Of a DNA stretch of 64,000 nt, positions 44,765 through 53,736 are shown piece by piece (the first letter of the stretch is position 1; every line of letters begins with the position of its first letter). Source of the stretch: Streptococcus sp. 29887 (lineage in GTDB: Bacteria > Bacillota > Bacilli > Lactobacillales > Streptococcaceae). The DNA is taken from contig NZ_CP118735.1 in assembly GCF_032595075.1 (NCBI RefSeq), positions 710,001 to 774,000 on the forward strand, given 5' to 3'. A model generated the notes under the pieces. The model worked only from the letters and a program-made list of their open reading frames with translations, was not told where the DNA came from and did no database searches. The position numbers were made by a program, and so were the translations under genes.

Positions 44765-45136
44765 ATGTATCAAACGACAGTAAAAGGAGAAGGTCTATTT
44801 CAGGCCCTTTCTCAAGGCTACGGGGACCCCGTTCGTACTTTTGGTGTGACTGATAAGGGAGAAACGCCTGTTAGTCTAGTCAATATCGGCTTGGCTGCCT
44901 GTGTGACCATGTGTGTGCAGGGCTATTATGCCAGCCAAGAGGGCAATAAAACTATGCCTGTTCAAGTGGCTTGCCAGTTGGAAGACAGAAAATTTGATCT
45001 GAAAATTGCCTTGGCTGAGCAGGTTTCAGCCGAAAAGCAGGCAGCAATCTTGGCCTATGTTGACCAAAAGTGTCGGGTTAAAGCCCTCTTGCGTGAAGAT
45101 ATCAGCTATCATGTCGAGTTTGATTTGTTAGACTAG
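44765..45136 (+). CDS. OsmC-family protein
   Basis: 123 aa from the ATG at 44765 (TGGAGG 5 nt upstream). OsmC/Ohr fold, cytoplasmic. Candidate redox Cys residues are C46 and C50 (GLAACVTMC) and C103 (DQKCRVKALL, matching the family's C-P-V-type helix start). It would reduce organic hydroperoxides. C46 and C103 are placed like the family's two catalytic Cys; the Arg in place of Pro after C103 is somewhat unusual. It sits between ddl and murF as a separate short transcript. Confidence 0.82.
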   Translation: MYQTTVKGEGLFQALSQGYGDPVRTFGVTDKGETPVSLVNIGLAACVTMCVQGYYASQEGNKTMPVQVACQLEDRKFDLKIALAEQVSAEKQAAILAYVDQKCRVKALLREDISYHVEFDLLD

Positions 45137-45166
45137 GATGAACTTTTTTTCACATGAGCTAAAAAA

Positions 45167-45175
45167 TGATATAAT
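45167..45175 (+). promoter_or_regulatory. Extended -10 promoter upstream of murF
   Basis: TGATATAAT with TATAAT at 45170-45175. A terminator-like hairpin begins 5 nt later, across the expected start site. Confidence 0.5.
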
Positions 45176-45179
45176 AGAG

Positions 45180-45199
45180 AGAGCGAAAGCTCTTTTTTA
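45180..45199 (+). terminator. Hairpin at +1 of the murF promoter
   Basis: AGAGC-GAAA-GCTCT with a TTTTTT tail. It may end the OsmC-like gene's transcript from upstream. If the start site is as expected, the 5' arm would be only partly present in murF RNA. Confidence 0.65.
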
Positions 45200-45320
45200 G
45201 TTTATCGTCATTTAGTTTATCTTTTATTACGTCGTTAACTCACCTTGCCTAACTTCAGTTATGCCTGCGGCTCGTTGCCTAGTACTAAAAGTAAACTAAA
45301 AGACTATATTGGAGAAAATA

Positions 45321-46682
45321 ATGAAATTAACCCTACACGAAGTCGCTCAGGTCTTGGGTGCAAAAAATAATATTAGTCTTTATCCCGATAGAGCCCTTAA
45401 CAAGGTGGAGTTCGACAGTCGCCTGATTACAGAAGGGGATCTTTTTGTTCCCCTCAAGGGAGCGCGTGACGGTCATGACTTTATCCCTGTAGCTTTTGAA
45501 AATGGCTGCGCGGTAACCCTGTCTGAAGTCAGCCTTGATCTTCCCCACATTCTAGTGGACGACTGCCTGGCTGCCCTACAAAAATTAGCGACCTACTACC
45601 TAGAAAAAACGGGAGTAGAAGTCATTGCGGTAACTGGTTCAAATGGTAAAACGACTACCAAGGATATGATCCACGATATCCTAGCAACCACCTACAAGAC
45701 CTACAAAACTCAGGGGAACTATAATAACGAAATCGGACTTCCTTACACAGTTCTCCATATGCCAGATGATACGGAAAAACTGGTTTTGGAAATGGGACAA
45801 GACCACTTGGGAGATATTCATCTCTTGTCTGAAATTGCCAAACCAAGCCTGTCAGTTATTACTCTTTTTGGGGAAGCGCATTTGGAATTTTTCGGTTCAC
45901 GAGAAGAGATTGCCAAAGGCAAATTGCAGATTGCAGACGGTATGATAGATGGTAGTAAACTTCTAATTCCTGCAGATCCGATTGCGGATAGCTTCTTACC
46001 TAGTCATGTAGAGCTCGTTCGCTTCGGCGAGCAGGCAGACTTGCAGGTGACTAGTCTGGTCGAGAGCAAGGATAGCTTGACTTTTACCGTCAACTTTATG
46101 GACGGTGACATTTTCCTACCAGTAACGGGCAAGTACAATGCCACCAATGCCATGGTAGCGAGCTATGTGGGCAAGACCTTGGGTGTGCCTGATGAAGCAA
46201 TCAAGTCAGCCCTTGCCAGTCTGAACTTGACCCGCAACCGTACGGAGTGGAAGAAGGCGGCAAATGGAGCAGATATTCTCAGCGACGTTTACAATGCTAA
46301 TCCAACAGCCATGCGCTTGATTTTAGAAACCTTCTCTAGTATTCCAGCCAATGAAGGCGGTAAGAAAATTGCTGTGTTAGCAGACATGAAAGAACTTGGC
46401 AGTCAGTCGGTTGAGCTTCATAATCAGATGATTTTGAGCCTGTCACCAGATGTGCTAGATACCGTCATTTTCTACGGTCAGGACATTGAAGGCTTGTCCC
46501 AGCTAGCTAGTCAGATGTTCCCGATTGGAAAAGTCTATTTCTTTAGGAAAAATGCGGAGCAGGACCAATTTGAAGAACTGGTTAAACAGGTTAGGGAGTG
46601 TCTAGGAAAAGACGACCAAATCCTCTTCAAAGGCTCCAACTCCATGAAACTTGGAAAAGTGGTGGAAGAATTAGCAAAATAG
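45321..46682 (+). CDS. murF: UDP-MurNAc-tripeptide--D-Ala-D-Ala ligase
   Basis: 453 aa from the ATG at 45321 (TTGGAG upstream). Joins D-Ala-D-Ala from Ddl to the UDP-MurNAc tripeptide made by MurE. ATP loop TGSNGKTTTKDM, the tripeptide region TQGNYNNEIGLPYTV, the central motif FGEAHLEFFGS and the C-terminal-domain start DVYNANPTAMRLIL are present. Its leader of ~145 nt contains the +1 hairpin and further paired segments. Confidence 0.96.
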   Translation: MKLTLHEVAQVLGAKNNISLYPDRALNKVEFDSRLITEGDLFVPLKGARDGHDFIPVAFENGCAVTLSEVSLDLPHILVDDCLAALQKLATYYLEKTGVEVIAVTGSNGKTTTKDMIHDILATTYKTYKTQGNYNNEIGLPYTVLHMPDDTEKLVLEMGQDHLGDIHLLSEIAKPSLSVITLFGEAHLEFFGSREEIAKGKLQIADGMIDGSKLLIPADPIADSFLPSHVELVRFGEQADLQVTSLVESKDSLTFTVNFMDGDIFLPVTGKYNATNAMVASYVGKTLGVPDEAIKSALASLNLTRNRTEWKKAANGADILSDVYNANPTAMRLILETFSSIPANEGGKKIAVLADMKELGSQSVELHNQMILSLSPDVLDTVIFYGQDIEGLSQLASQMFPIGKVYFFRKNAEQDQFEELVKQVRECLGKDDQILFKGSNSMKLGKVVEELAK

Positions 46683-46691
46683 TAAGAATAG

Positions 46692-46738
46692 GATTGAATT
46701 TCTTTTGCAAAAATGCGGAGAAGTTCAATCATTTTTAT
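46692..46738 (+). terminator. Terminator of murF
   Basis: GATTGAATTTCT / AGAAGTTCAATC with a 15-nt loop and ATTTTTATTT tail. Confidence 0.7.
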
Positions 46739-46810
46739 TTGTTCAAGACCTTGAAAAGTATGTATATATTTTATAAAATATATAATAACAATATACAAAA
46801 AGAGGTTGAG

Positions 46811-48016
46811 ATGAAGGATTCAAATTTACAAACGATAGTCATTTCCTTGAGTCTAGCTAATAATTGGGAAGAAGCTAGGCAGGAATGGACAAGGGTAAAG
46901 CTAGAAAAAATTGATAAGGCCATGGAAAGCAAGTGTTTATGTGGTAAGGCTCACTTGCAGAAAGTCTATTCTGTTTCTCGTACAGATCTTAGTAATATAA
47001 AGCTATCACCAATTGGATCCTCTTGTATCAAAAAATTTCAAAATAAGGAACTGACAAAGAGTTTGAAGAAGGCAGAGCGAGAATATCGTTTGCGGTCCAA
47101 CTCTGACTTTTCAAGCCTCAAAGAAATAATGGACTTGGATAGTTTAGATGAATACTATCAGAAGGGCTATTTTAAGGCAGATAGGGGCAATCGCTATAAT
47201 CCTTGGAATGATTACCAGCTATTTAAACTGGCCTTGAGTGGAAAACAATCGGAACGACAGCTTGCCTTTCATAAGATGGAGCGTATCCTCTATGTGGTTA
47301 ATGATTATTTACGACCTGAATTGAATCAAGTTTTTGATGTAGAAGTCTATTTAAAAAAGCTTAGAAGGTGGAAACTGCACGAGCGAGTTGCTGCTGCATT
47401 GCGTAAAAATGCCCTTGAACGAGAGAAATTGCTAGCTAAGAGGGAAAGAGAGGCAGAGCGTGAGCGACAAAGACAACTTGACTTGAAGAGATGGGCTCAG
47501 AAAAAGCAGGATTTACTAGCCTGGCTAGATGGACAATTCGATGAAGAGTCAATTGCTTTGAAGAACTCGCTTGATTCCCAAACGGAAGATAGAGAAATCT
47601 GTCATAAAATAGAAGACCATCAAAAATTTCTTGAACGAAAAGAAGCACAGGAAAGATTGGCTATCGCGGAACTCGAGCGAAAACAGGCTCGTGTGAAGAG
47701 TTTGTGTGATTGGCTCCATTCGCAGAATCGACTGGATGACCTGAAAACAGTTCAGACTATTGAAAGCCTCGATAATCAACTGTTCATGCTTGAAAAGTGG
47801 CATTCAGACTATGTACATCATCGTCGGATGGAACAACGACAACAAGATGAGTTGTTATGTGTTGTTTTAGAATTGAGAAGACAGGTGAAAAAATATTATC
47901 CCTATACTGAACGAGCTAAGAAATGTATTGAATTTGTGGATAGTTTGGATGGTTTGCAAGAGCAGCGTGATTGGTTGCAACGATTTCTGAAATTGATGAA
48001 GAAAAGTGGTTTTTAA
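46811..48016 (+). CDS. Unknown coiled-coil protein with N-terminal Cys motif
   Basis: 401 aa from the ATG at 46811 (AAAGAGG upstream); an earlier frame runs through the murF terminator. Residues ~38-80 carry KCLCGKAHLQKVYSV and IGSSCIKKF, a Cys pattern (CxCG...IGSxCI) seen in phage and mobile-element proteins and suited to metal binding. The rest is highly charged and helical (EREKLLAKREREAERERQRQ), a long coiled coil with two KSLCDWL / DLLAWLD-type repeats. The A/T-rich codon use and low conservation suggest acquired DNA. No function can be assigned. Confidence 0.75.
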   Translation: MKDSNLQTIVISLSLANNWEEARQEWTRVKLEKIDKAMESKCLCGKAHLQKVYSVSRTDLSNIKLSPIGSSCIKKFQNKELTKSLKKAEREYRLRSNSDFSSLKEIMDLDSLDEYYQKGYFKADRGNRYNPWNDYQLFKLALSGKQSERQLAFHKMERILYVVNDYLRPELNQVFDVEVYLKKLRRWKLHERVAAALRKNALEREKLLAKREREAERERQRQLDLKRWAQKKQDLLAWLDGQFDEESIALKNSLDSQTEDREICHKIEDHQKFLERKEAQERLAIAELERKQARVKSLCDWLHSQNRLDDLKTVQTIESLDNQLFMLEKWHSDYVHHRRMEQRQQDELLCVVLELRRQVKKYYPYTERAKKCIEFVDSLDGLQEQRDWLQRFLKLMKKSGF

Positions 48017-48148
48017 AATGTGTAGTCTGTTGTTGCAAGTTTTAAATTGAGTGATATTCAATTTTCTTGGTTAACCTTGTAAACATTTATACAATTTGAT
48101 ATACTATATTTGATTTGAATGGTTAGAAAGGATTTAGGGGGAGAAAGT

Positions 48149-48835
48149 ATGAATGATTTTTTTACTAATCAAGTTTCGCATGGCCCGCATCTAGGGTTAT
48201 TTACTCACCTTGGCTTGTTGCTACCGCTTTTTATCTTGCTTTACTTGACCACGCGATATTATACTAAAACTTGGTTTAATCGTTTGTTTTGGACAATTTT
48301 ACTTTTTCAAGTGGTTAGTCTATATACTTGGTATATTTGGTCCGATTGGTCCCTTTCTGAAAGTTTACCCTTTTATCATTGTCGACTAGCCATATTATTT
48401 TTACTGTTTGCTAGGAAGGGAGATTTGAAACTCTACTTTTCCTATCTTGGTCTCATTGGTTCCTTGGTGGCTTTTATTTACCCGGTCTTCGATCCCTTTC
48501 CTTTTCCACATCTGACCTTCTTTACCTTTGTGGTTGGTCATTATGCTTTAGCAGTGTTGTGTTTGTCTTATATTTTGACAGAGGGACATCAATTCAGTCT
48601 TTCAAGACGGGAGCGTTTGTCACTGACAGTCATGCTTCATCTGGTCATGCTTTTTGTTAATTGGTTGACAAAAGGTAATTATGGTTATTTGACTCGCTTA
48701 CCCATAGTCAATAGCCAAGGGACTTGGTTCAATTTTGTCCTACTTTCACTAATAATATCATGTTTAATTAGTTCTGTTCAGGTAGGGTTCCAATTATATT
48801 GGAAAAAGAAATTAGTCTATCTACTCCAAGATTGA
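48149..48835 (+). CDS. TIGR02206 family membrane protein
   Basis: 228 aa from the ATG at 48149 (GGGGGAGA upstream, better than the ATG at 48119). Six or seven hydrophobic helices. Typical pattern SLPFYHCRLAILFLLFA, YPVFDPFPFPHLTFFTFVVGH and a late NYGYLTRLP loop, like B. subtilis YwaF. Function unknown. Confidence 0.82.
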   Translation: MNDFFTNQVSHGPHLGLFTHLGLLLPLFILLYLTTRYYTKTWFNRLFWTILLFQVVSLYTWYIWSDWSLSESLPFYHCRLAILFLLFARKGDLKLYFSYLGLIGSLVAFIYPVFDPFPFPHLTFFTFVVGHYALAVLCLSYILTEGHQFSLSRRERLSLTVMLHLVMLFVNWLTKGNYGYLTRLPIVNSQGTWFNFVLLSLIISCLISSVQVGFQLYWKKKLVYLLQD

Positions 48836-48870
48836 TTTTCCAAGTGTTTGAAAAATTCCATTATTTCCGA

Positions 48871-48876
48871 TATAAT
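48871..48876 (+). promoter_or_regulatory. -10 box upstream of prfC
   Basis: TATAAT directly followed by a terminator-like hairpin, the same layout as upstream of murF. Confidence 0.5.
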
Positions 48877-48877
48877 A

Positions 48878-48907
48878 AGAGAGTTGCAGTAGTTGCTCTC
48901 TTTTTTT
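48878..48907 (+). terminator. Hairpin at +1 of the prfC promoter
   Basis: AGAGAG / CTCTCT with inner GCA / TGC and a TTTTTTT tail. It could terminate the upstream TIGR02206 transcript. Confidence 0.65.
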
Positions 48908-48979
48908 GTACTCTTTTGATTTGATAGGCAAAAGAAGAAGTCAGCTCTGCTATGGACCAAAGAAAAAGGAATAACGATC

Positions 48980-50524
48980 ATGTCACTACAAGAAGAAATC
49001 AAGAAACGACGCACTTTTGCGATCATCTCTCACCCGGACGCGGGTAAGACCACTATTACCGAGCAGTTGCTCTACTTTGGGGGTGAAATTCGTGAGGCAG
49101 GTACGGTCAAGGGGAAAAAGACTGGTAACTTTGCCAAGTCTGACTGGATGGATATCGAGAAACAGCGTGGTATCTCTGTTACCTCATCTGTTATGCAGTT
49201 TGACTATGCGGGCAAGCGGGTTAACATTTTGGATACGCCAGGACACGAGGACTTCTCTGAGGATACCTATCGGACCTTGATGGCGGTGGATGCGGCTGTC
49301 ATGGTGGTGGACTCTGCCAAGGGTATCGAGGCCCAGACTAAAAAACTCTTTGAGGTTGTGAAGCACCGCAACATCCCAGTCTTTACCTTCATCAACAAGT
49401 TGGACCGTGATGGTCGTGAGCCGCTTGATTTATTGCAGGAGTTGGAAGAAGTCTTGGGCATTGCCAGCTATCCGATGAACTGGCCGATTGGTATGGGGAA
49501 ATCCTTCGAGGGACTCTATGACCTCCATAACAAACGCTTGGAACTCTACCGTAGCGAGGAGCGTTTTGCAAGCTTGGATGAGGGTGATAAGTTATTTGGC
49601 TCCAACCCATTTTATGCACAAGTTCTGGATGATATTGAACTTTTGGCGGAAGCTGGAAATGAATTTTCAGAGCAGGCGATTTTGGACGGCGATTTGACCC
49701 CTGTTTTCTTCGGTTCAGCCCTGACCAACTTTGGTGTGCAGACCTTCCTTGATACCTTCTTGGAATTTGCTCCAGAGCCACATGGTCACAAGACAACGAC
49801 AGGGGATGTCATTGACCCGCTCAATAAAGATTTTTCAGGCTTTGTTTTCAAAATCCAAGCCAACATGGATCCTCGTCACCGCGACCGCATTGCCTTTGTT
49901 CGTGTGGTTTCGGGTGAATTTGAACGCGGTATGGCGGTCAACCTGCCTCGTACAGGCAAGGGGGCTAAGTTGTCCAACGTGACCCAGTTCATGGCCGAGT
50001 CCCGTGAGAATGTGGAAAATGCAGTGGCGGGGGACATTATCGGGGTTTACGATACAGGAACCTATCAGGTAGGAGATACCCTGACCGTAGGCAAGAACAA
50101 GTTTGAATTCGAACCGCTACCAACCTTTACTCCGGAAATTTTCATGAAAGTGTCTGCTAAAAACGTCATGAAACAAAAATCCTTCCACAAGGGAATTGAG
50201 CAACTGGTGCAAGAAGGAGCTATCCAGCTCTACAAGAACTACCAGACAGGCGAGTATATGCTGGGTGCTGTTGGTCAGCTCCAGTTTGAAGTTTTCAAAC
50301 ACCGCATGGAAGGCGAGTACAATGCAGAAGTGGTCATGACACCAATGGGTAAAAAGACAGTCCGTTGGATCAAGCCAGAAGACCTGGATGAACGCATGTC
50401 TTCAAGCCGTAATATTCTTGCTAAAGACCGCTTTGACCAACCAGTTTTCCTTTTTGAAAATGACTTCGCCCTCCGCTGGTTTGCGGACAAATATCCGGAT
50501 GTGGAGTTGGAAGAGAAGATGTAA
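48980..50524 (+). CDS. prfC: Peptide chain release factor 3
   Basis: 514 aa translational GTPase that recycles RF1/RF2 after termination. G1 [16 protein letters not shown]2 [12 protein letters not shown]3 [13 protein letters not shown]4 FINKLDRDG are in place; [14 protein letters not shown] belongs to domain 2, and [19 protein letters not shown] with the ending [12 protein letters not shown] is typical of RF3. ATG at 48980 after AAAGGAAT. A leader of ~100 nt follows the promoter. Confidence 0.96.
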   Translation: MSLQEEIKKRRTFAIISHPDAGKTTITEQLLYFGGEIREAGTVKGKKTGNFAKSDWMDIEKQRGISVTSSVMQFDYAGKRVNILDTPGHEDFSEDTYRTLMAVDAAVMVVDSAKGIEAQTKKLFEVVKHRNIPVFTFINKLDRDGREPLDLLQELEEVLGIASYPMNWPIGMGKSFEGLYDLHNKRLELYRSEERFASLDEGDKLFGSNPFYAQVLDDIELLAEAGNEFSEQAILDGDLTPVFFGSALTNFGVQTFLDTFLEFAPEPHGHKTTTGDVIDPLNKDFSGFVFKIQANMDPRHRDRIAFVRVVSGEFERGMAVNLPRTGKGAKLSNVTQFMAESRENVENAVAGDIIGVYDTGTYQVGDTLTVGKNKFEFEPLPTFTPEIFMKVSAKNVMKQKSFHKGIEQLVQEGAIQLYKNYQTGEYMLGAVGQLQFEVFKHRMEGEYNAEVVMTPMGKKTVRWIKPEDLDERMSSSRNILAKDRFDQPVFLFENDFALRWFADKYPDVELEEKM

Positions 50525-50710
50525 TACGCTTTGAAAATCAAGTTAAAACTTCGTTAAGTCGCTTCGATGAACCTTAAGTTCAATCTTCAGCTCCTTGCCT
50601 AGTTTTATTCTTGATTTTCTTTGCGTATTAAAGTCAGTATTCAGCTTTGAAAATCAAGCTAAAACTTCGTTAAGTTGCTTCGATGAACCTCTAGTTCAAT
50701 CTTCATCTAA
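50523..50710. repeat. Inverted-end mini-element and 117-bp-spaced direct repeat
   Basis: AATACGCTTTGAAAATCAAG (50523-50542) and its near-inverse near 50612-50631 bound an element. About 60 bp from 50529 recur at 50646 with few changes (CTTTGAAAATCAAG...TTCAATCTTCA). No gene lies in 50525-50834. Confidence 0.7.
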
Positions 50711-50792
50711 CCCAATTAACTCTATAATAAGTCAGGCAAGCCCTGGCTTATTTTAATTTTGTTATCATTGCAAAAAAAGTATTATTATAATA

Positions 50793-50801
50793 TGCTATAG
50801 T
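50793..50801 (+). promoter_or_regulatory. Extended -10 promoter of ABC exporter gene
   Basis: TGCTATAGT with TATAGT at 50796-50801, 33 nt before the TTG start; overlapping TATAAT at 50786-50791. Confidence 0.45.
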
Positions 50802-50834
50802 AGTATAAACGGAAATGGATTGGAGGTCTGAACT

Positions 50835-52436
50835 TTGTTTTACTACCTTAGAAAATGCAAGTTGGCAATAGTTGCTTATATTGCTGTGTCGGTGGTCTAT
50901 GCTCTGATTTTAGCGGCAACGGGTTTTATTTATGCGCAAGTTTCGGAAGCGGCCATATCTGGTGACCAAAAGGCATTTATGACTAGTTCGGTGATTGCAG
51001 TGGTATTCTTTTTATGTGACGGCTATTTTGATTACCTGCCGCGCTATTTCAAGTTTAAGGTAATCAATCAGATTATGGAAGAGACGCGCAATCAATTAGT
51101 GACTGTCTATGCGCGTGAGGACTTAGGAGAGGCAGCAAAAGACAGTCAGGCAGATAAGGTCCATGTCTTGGTTCATCATCTGAACATCTTAGAAACTACC
51201 TATCTAACGCCGCTTCTATCCATGGTGACAAGCATATTAGTCTTTAGTTTTTCCTTGATAGGGGCTCTCTACCTTCAAGGAACCATGGCTATGATCATGT
51301 TGGCGCTCTGCTTTATTCCATTTTTGGCTCCGGTGATTAATAAGGGGATTTTAGCTCGTGTGACAAAGGACAGTCAGGAGGAGAAGAATGCCTATCTCGC
51401 CTTGTTTAGTGAGTTTGTAGAAGCTCTCTCTTTTATCCGCATCAGCACCATCACGCCAGTTTTTCAAGAAAAGCTGGCGGTATCTAGTCAGGAATACACT
51501 AGGCGTGCTAACCGTTTTGCCCAAAAACAATCCCAGACCTATGCGGTTTCCTACAGTTTGAGCAGCGTAGTCTATTCAGGTTCCTGGATTATTGGAGGGA
51601 TATTTGTCTTCCAAGGTCTGCTGAACATTTCGGATTTGATTGCTATGACAACCCTGATGGGAACTGTAGCAGGTCCTATCCAAACCATGTCAGGCTTGCT
51701 GACGGATTATCTTTCTAGTCGGACGGTTGTGGAGGAGTTGACAGGTCTCTTAAATAGGAAGGAAGAAGGTCAAGCTGCCAAGCCAGTTTTGAAGGAATCC
51801 ATTACGAGCCTTGCTCTGGAAGGGATTGATTGTCGCTATCAAGACCATCTGATTGTGGAGAATTTTTCTTATCTTTTTCAGGCCAATAAAAAATATGCTA
51901 TCTTGGGCAAGAGCGGGAGTGGGAAGACGACCTTGCTCCGCCTCTTGCTGGGGATTCAGAAACCAGAGGCTGGAAGAGTCCTGGTCAACCAGAGGAATCT
52001 GGCAGAACTGGATCAGCTTGCCCTCTTTCGGAAAATTTACTACCTACCGCAGAAAACCAATCTATTTACAGCTAGCATCGGGGATAATTTGACCTTGTTT
52101 GCACCTTTAGATGAGAATAAAGCAATGGGTTGCTTGCGGCAAGTTGGTTTAGAGGACTGGTTCTATCGGCAGGGAGATGGATTTGCTACTCTCTTGACCT
52201 CTTCTCAGCAATTATCAGGTGGGGAAGAGAGACGGTTTGATTTGGCGCGTGCCCTTTACCGTGATGCAGAGGTCTTTTTATTTGATGAACCTACAACAGG
52301 CTTAGATTCTCAAAGCGAACAATTGATTGCAGATAGTCTCGAGAAAATAAGGGACAAACTGGTGATTGTTGTGACACACTCTCAGGAGGAAAGTTTTTTA
52401 GCCCTCTTTGATGAGCAGGTTCATCTATCAGTTTGA
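50835..52436 (+). CDS. ABC exporter half-transporter (membrane domain plus ATPase)
   Basis: 533 aa, TTG start with TGGAGG 8 nt upstream. Residues ~10-300 hold about six helices of an ABC type-1 exporter domain; ~325-533 are the ATPase: GKSGSGKTT, YYLPQKTNLFTASIGDNL, LSGGEERRFDLARAL and EVFLFDEPTTGLD. The signature helix has EERR rather than the common QRQR. Shorter than MsbA-like exporters. With no partner half nearby it probably homodimerises. The substrate (peptide, drug or lipid) is unknown. Confidence 0.88.
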   Translation: MFYYLRKCKLAIVAYIAVSVVYALILAATGFIYAQVSEAAISGDQKAFMTSSVIAVVFFLCDGYFDYLPRYFKFKVINQIMEETRNQLVTVYAREDLGEAAKDSQADKVHVLVHHLNILETTYLTPLLSMVTSILVFSFSLIGALYLQGTMAMIMLALCFIPFLAPVINKGILARVTKDSQEEKNAYLALFSEFVEALSFIRISTITPVFQEKLAVSSQEYTRRANRFAQKQSQTYAVSYSLSSVVYSGSWIIGGIFVFQGLLNISDLIAMTTLMGTVAGPIQTMSGLLTDYLSSRTVVEELTGLLNRKEEGQAAKPVLKESITSLALEGIDCRYQDHLIVENFSYLFQANKKYAILGKSGSGKTTLLRLLLGIQKPEAGRVLVNQRNLAELDQLALFRKIYYLPQKTNLFTASIGDNLTLFAPLDENKAMGCLRQVGLEDWFYRQGDGFATLLTSSQQLSGGEERRFDLARALYRDAEVFLFDEPTTGLDSQSEQLIADSLEKIRDKLVIVVTHSQEESFLALFDEQVHLSV

Positions 52437-52440
52437 CAGC

Positions 52441-52474
52441 AGCAAAAACTCTTCTGGGGTTTTTGCTTTTTTTA
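52441..52474 (+). terminator. Terminator of ABC exporter gene
   Basis: AGCAAAAAC / GTTTTTGCT stem followed by seven T. Confidence 0.85.
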
Positions 52475-52522
52475 TTCCAAATTTTTCGGTAAAATAAGGA
52501 AAAGTAAAAAAGGAGTAAACAA

Positions 52523-52906
52523 ATGGGTTTGTTTTCAGGTTTGATGGGCAATGCCTCGCAGATGAATAATGATAAGGTAGAGCAAGAGTTGGCAGACATC
52601 CTTCTGGATGCGGAACAGGTGGAGATGGCCTTTAGTTTGGTTCGCGATTTGATTGTTTTCACAGAACACCGTTTGATTTTGGTGGACAAACAAGGAATGT
52701 CAGGTAAGAAGGTTTCCTACAAGTCTATTCCCTATCGTTCGATTTCACGATTTACGGTCGAAACCTCCGGTCATTTTGACTTGGATGCTGAATTGAAGAT
52801 TTGGATTTCTTCTGCGGCAGAACCAGCAGAAACTCTTCAGTTCAAGAGTGATAAGAGTGTTATTGCTATCCAAAAAGCCTTGGCATCCGCTGTTTTGGGG
52901 AAATAA
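52523..52906 (+). CDS. PH-domain (bPH_1) protein
   Basis: 127 aa, a single bacterial PH-like domain: DLIVFTEHRLILVDKQGMSGKKV and SYKSIPYRSISRFTVETSGHFD are diagnostic of this family. The N-terminus contains MGLFSGLMGNASQ, also common in it. Cytoplasmic, no membrane segment. These proteins form rings in structures but their role is unknown. AAAAGGAG precedes the ATG. Confidence 0.88.
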   Translation: MGLFSGLMGNASQMNNDKVEQELADILLDAEQVEMAFSLVRDLIVFTEHRLILVDKQGMSGKKVSYKSIPYRSISRFTVETSGHFDLDAELKIWISSAAEPAETLQFKSDKSVIAIQKALASAVLGK

Positions 52907-52931
52907 TCCTAACAATCTCGGTGTAGAATGA

Positions 52932-52962
52932 GTAGAAAGTGTATCCGCTTTCTACTTTTTTT
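52932..52962 (+). terminator. Terminator of PH-domain gene
   Basis: GTAGAAAG / CTTTCTAC with an 8-nt loop and seven T; an extended -10 (TGATATACT, 52962-52970) for the next gene follows at once. Confidence 0.85.
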
Positions 52963-52999
52963 GATATACTAAATATAGACAAATCCAGTAGGTGTTTTT

Positions 53000-53578
53000 A
53001 TGTCAAAGATAGGTTTAAAAGATTGTTTACTGATTGTTATGGGTGGGATTTTGTATGCCCTAGTTTTGAATATGTTGGTCATTCCCCATGAGTTTGGAGA
53101 AGGTGGGGTCACAGGGCTTGCCTTGCTTTTTTACTACACTATGGGCATGGAAGCAGGGGTAACAAGTTTCATATTCAATGGCGTTCTCCTTGTTTTGGCC
53201 TACCGTTTTTTGAGTAGAGTAAGGGTCTTCTATACTTTTTTGGCAGTGGGTTCTATGTCGGTGACCATGTATGTGACAAGATTTCTACAAGCCCAATGGC
53301 TTCCGCTTATTCCCTCTGCTATTTTAGCTGGTCTAGCGACTGGTTTGTCCATGGCCCTGGTTCTTAAAGGAAACGGCTCAACAGCAGGCAGTGACATTGT
53401 TGCCCTATTATGTAACAAATATTTCAATTGGAAGATTACAAGGGTTATTTTGATTTTTGATATTTTGGTGGTGACACCCTTGGCTTTTAAAATTGGTTGG
53501 ACCAAAACGTTTTGGACCCTGGTTATGGTCTTTCTTATCAGTAAATCCTTAGACTTGTGTTTGACCAAATGGAAATAG
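53000..53578 (+). CDS. YitT-type membrane protein without the C-terminal domain
   Basis: 192 aa. Five hydrophobic helices with the YitT (DUF161) signature: NMLVIPHEFGEGGVTGLALL, then LKGNGSTAGSDIVALL and FDILVV. Usual YitT proteins are ~280-290 aa with a DUF2179 cytosolic domain; here the gene ends after the membrane part at TKWK and a terminator follows, so it is a natural short form rather than a frameshift that I can see. Transport role suspected in the family, substrate unknown. Confidence 0.82.
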   Translation: MSKIGLKDCLLIVMGGILYALVLNMLVIPHEFGEGGVTGLALLFYYTMGMEAGVTSFIFNGVLLVLAYRFLSRVRVFYTFLAVGSMSVTMYVTRFLQAQWLPLIPSAILAGLATGLSMALVLKGNGSTAGSDIVALLCNKYFNWKITRVILIFDILVVTPLAFKIGWTKTFWTLVMVFLISKSLDLCLTKWK

Positions 53579-53583
53579 GATAG

Positions 53584-53635
53584 AACCTGTATTCACCAGT
53601 CAGTACTGGACGGTGAGTATAGGTTTTATTTTTTG
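53584..53635 (+). terminator. Terminator of YitT-like gene
   Basis: AACCTGTATTCACC / GGTGAGTATAGGTT stem with two mismatches, then TTTATTTTTT. Confidence 0.85.
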
Positions 53636-53670
53636 AATTGGCTTCTTTCCAAACTTTTTTATTTTTTGGC

Positions 53671-53699
53671 TTGACGCTGTATTGTTTGTGTGATACAAT
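53671..53699 (+). promoter_or_regulatory. Promoter of ABC transporter operon
   Basis: TTGACG (53671-53676), 17 nt, TACAAT (53694-53699), 37 nt before the ATG. Confidence 0.75.
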
Positions 53700-53736
53700 T
53701 AAGACATCAAAACAAAGATACAAAAAGGAGACTTGT

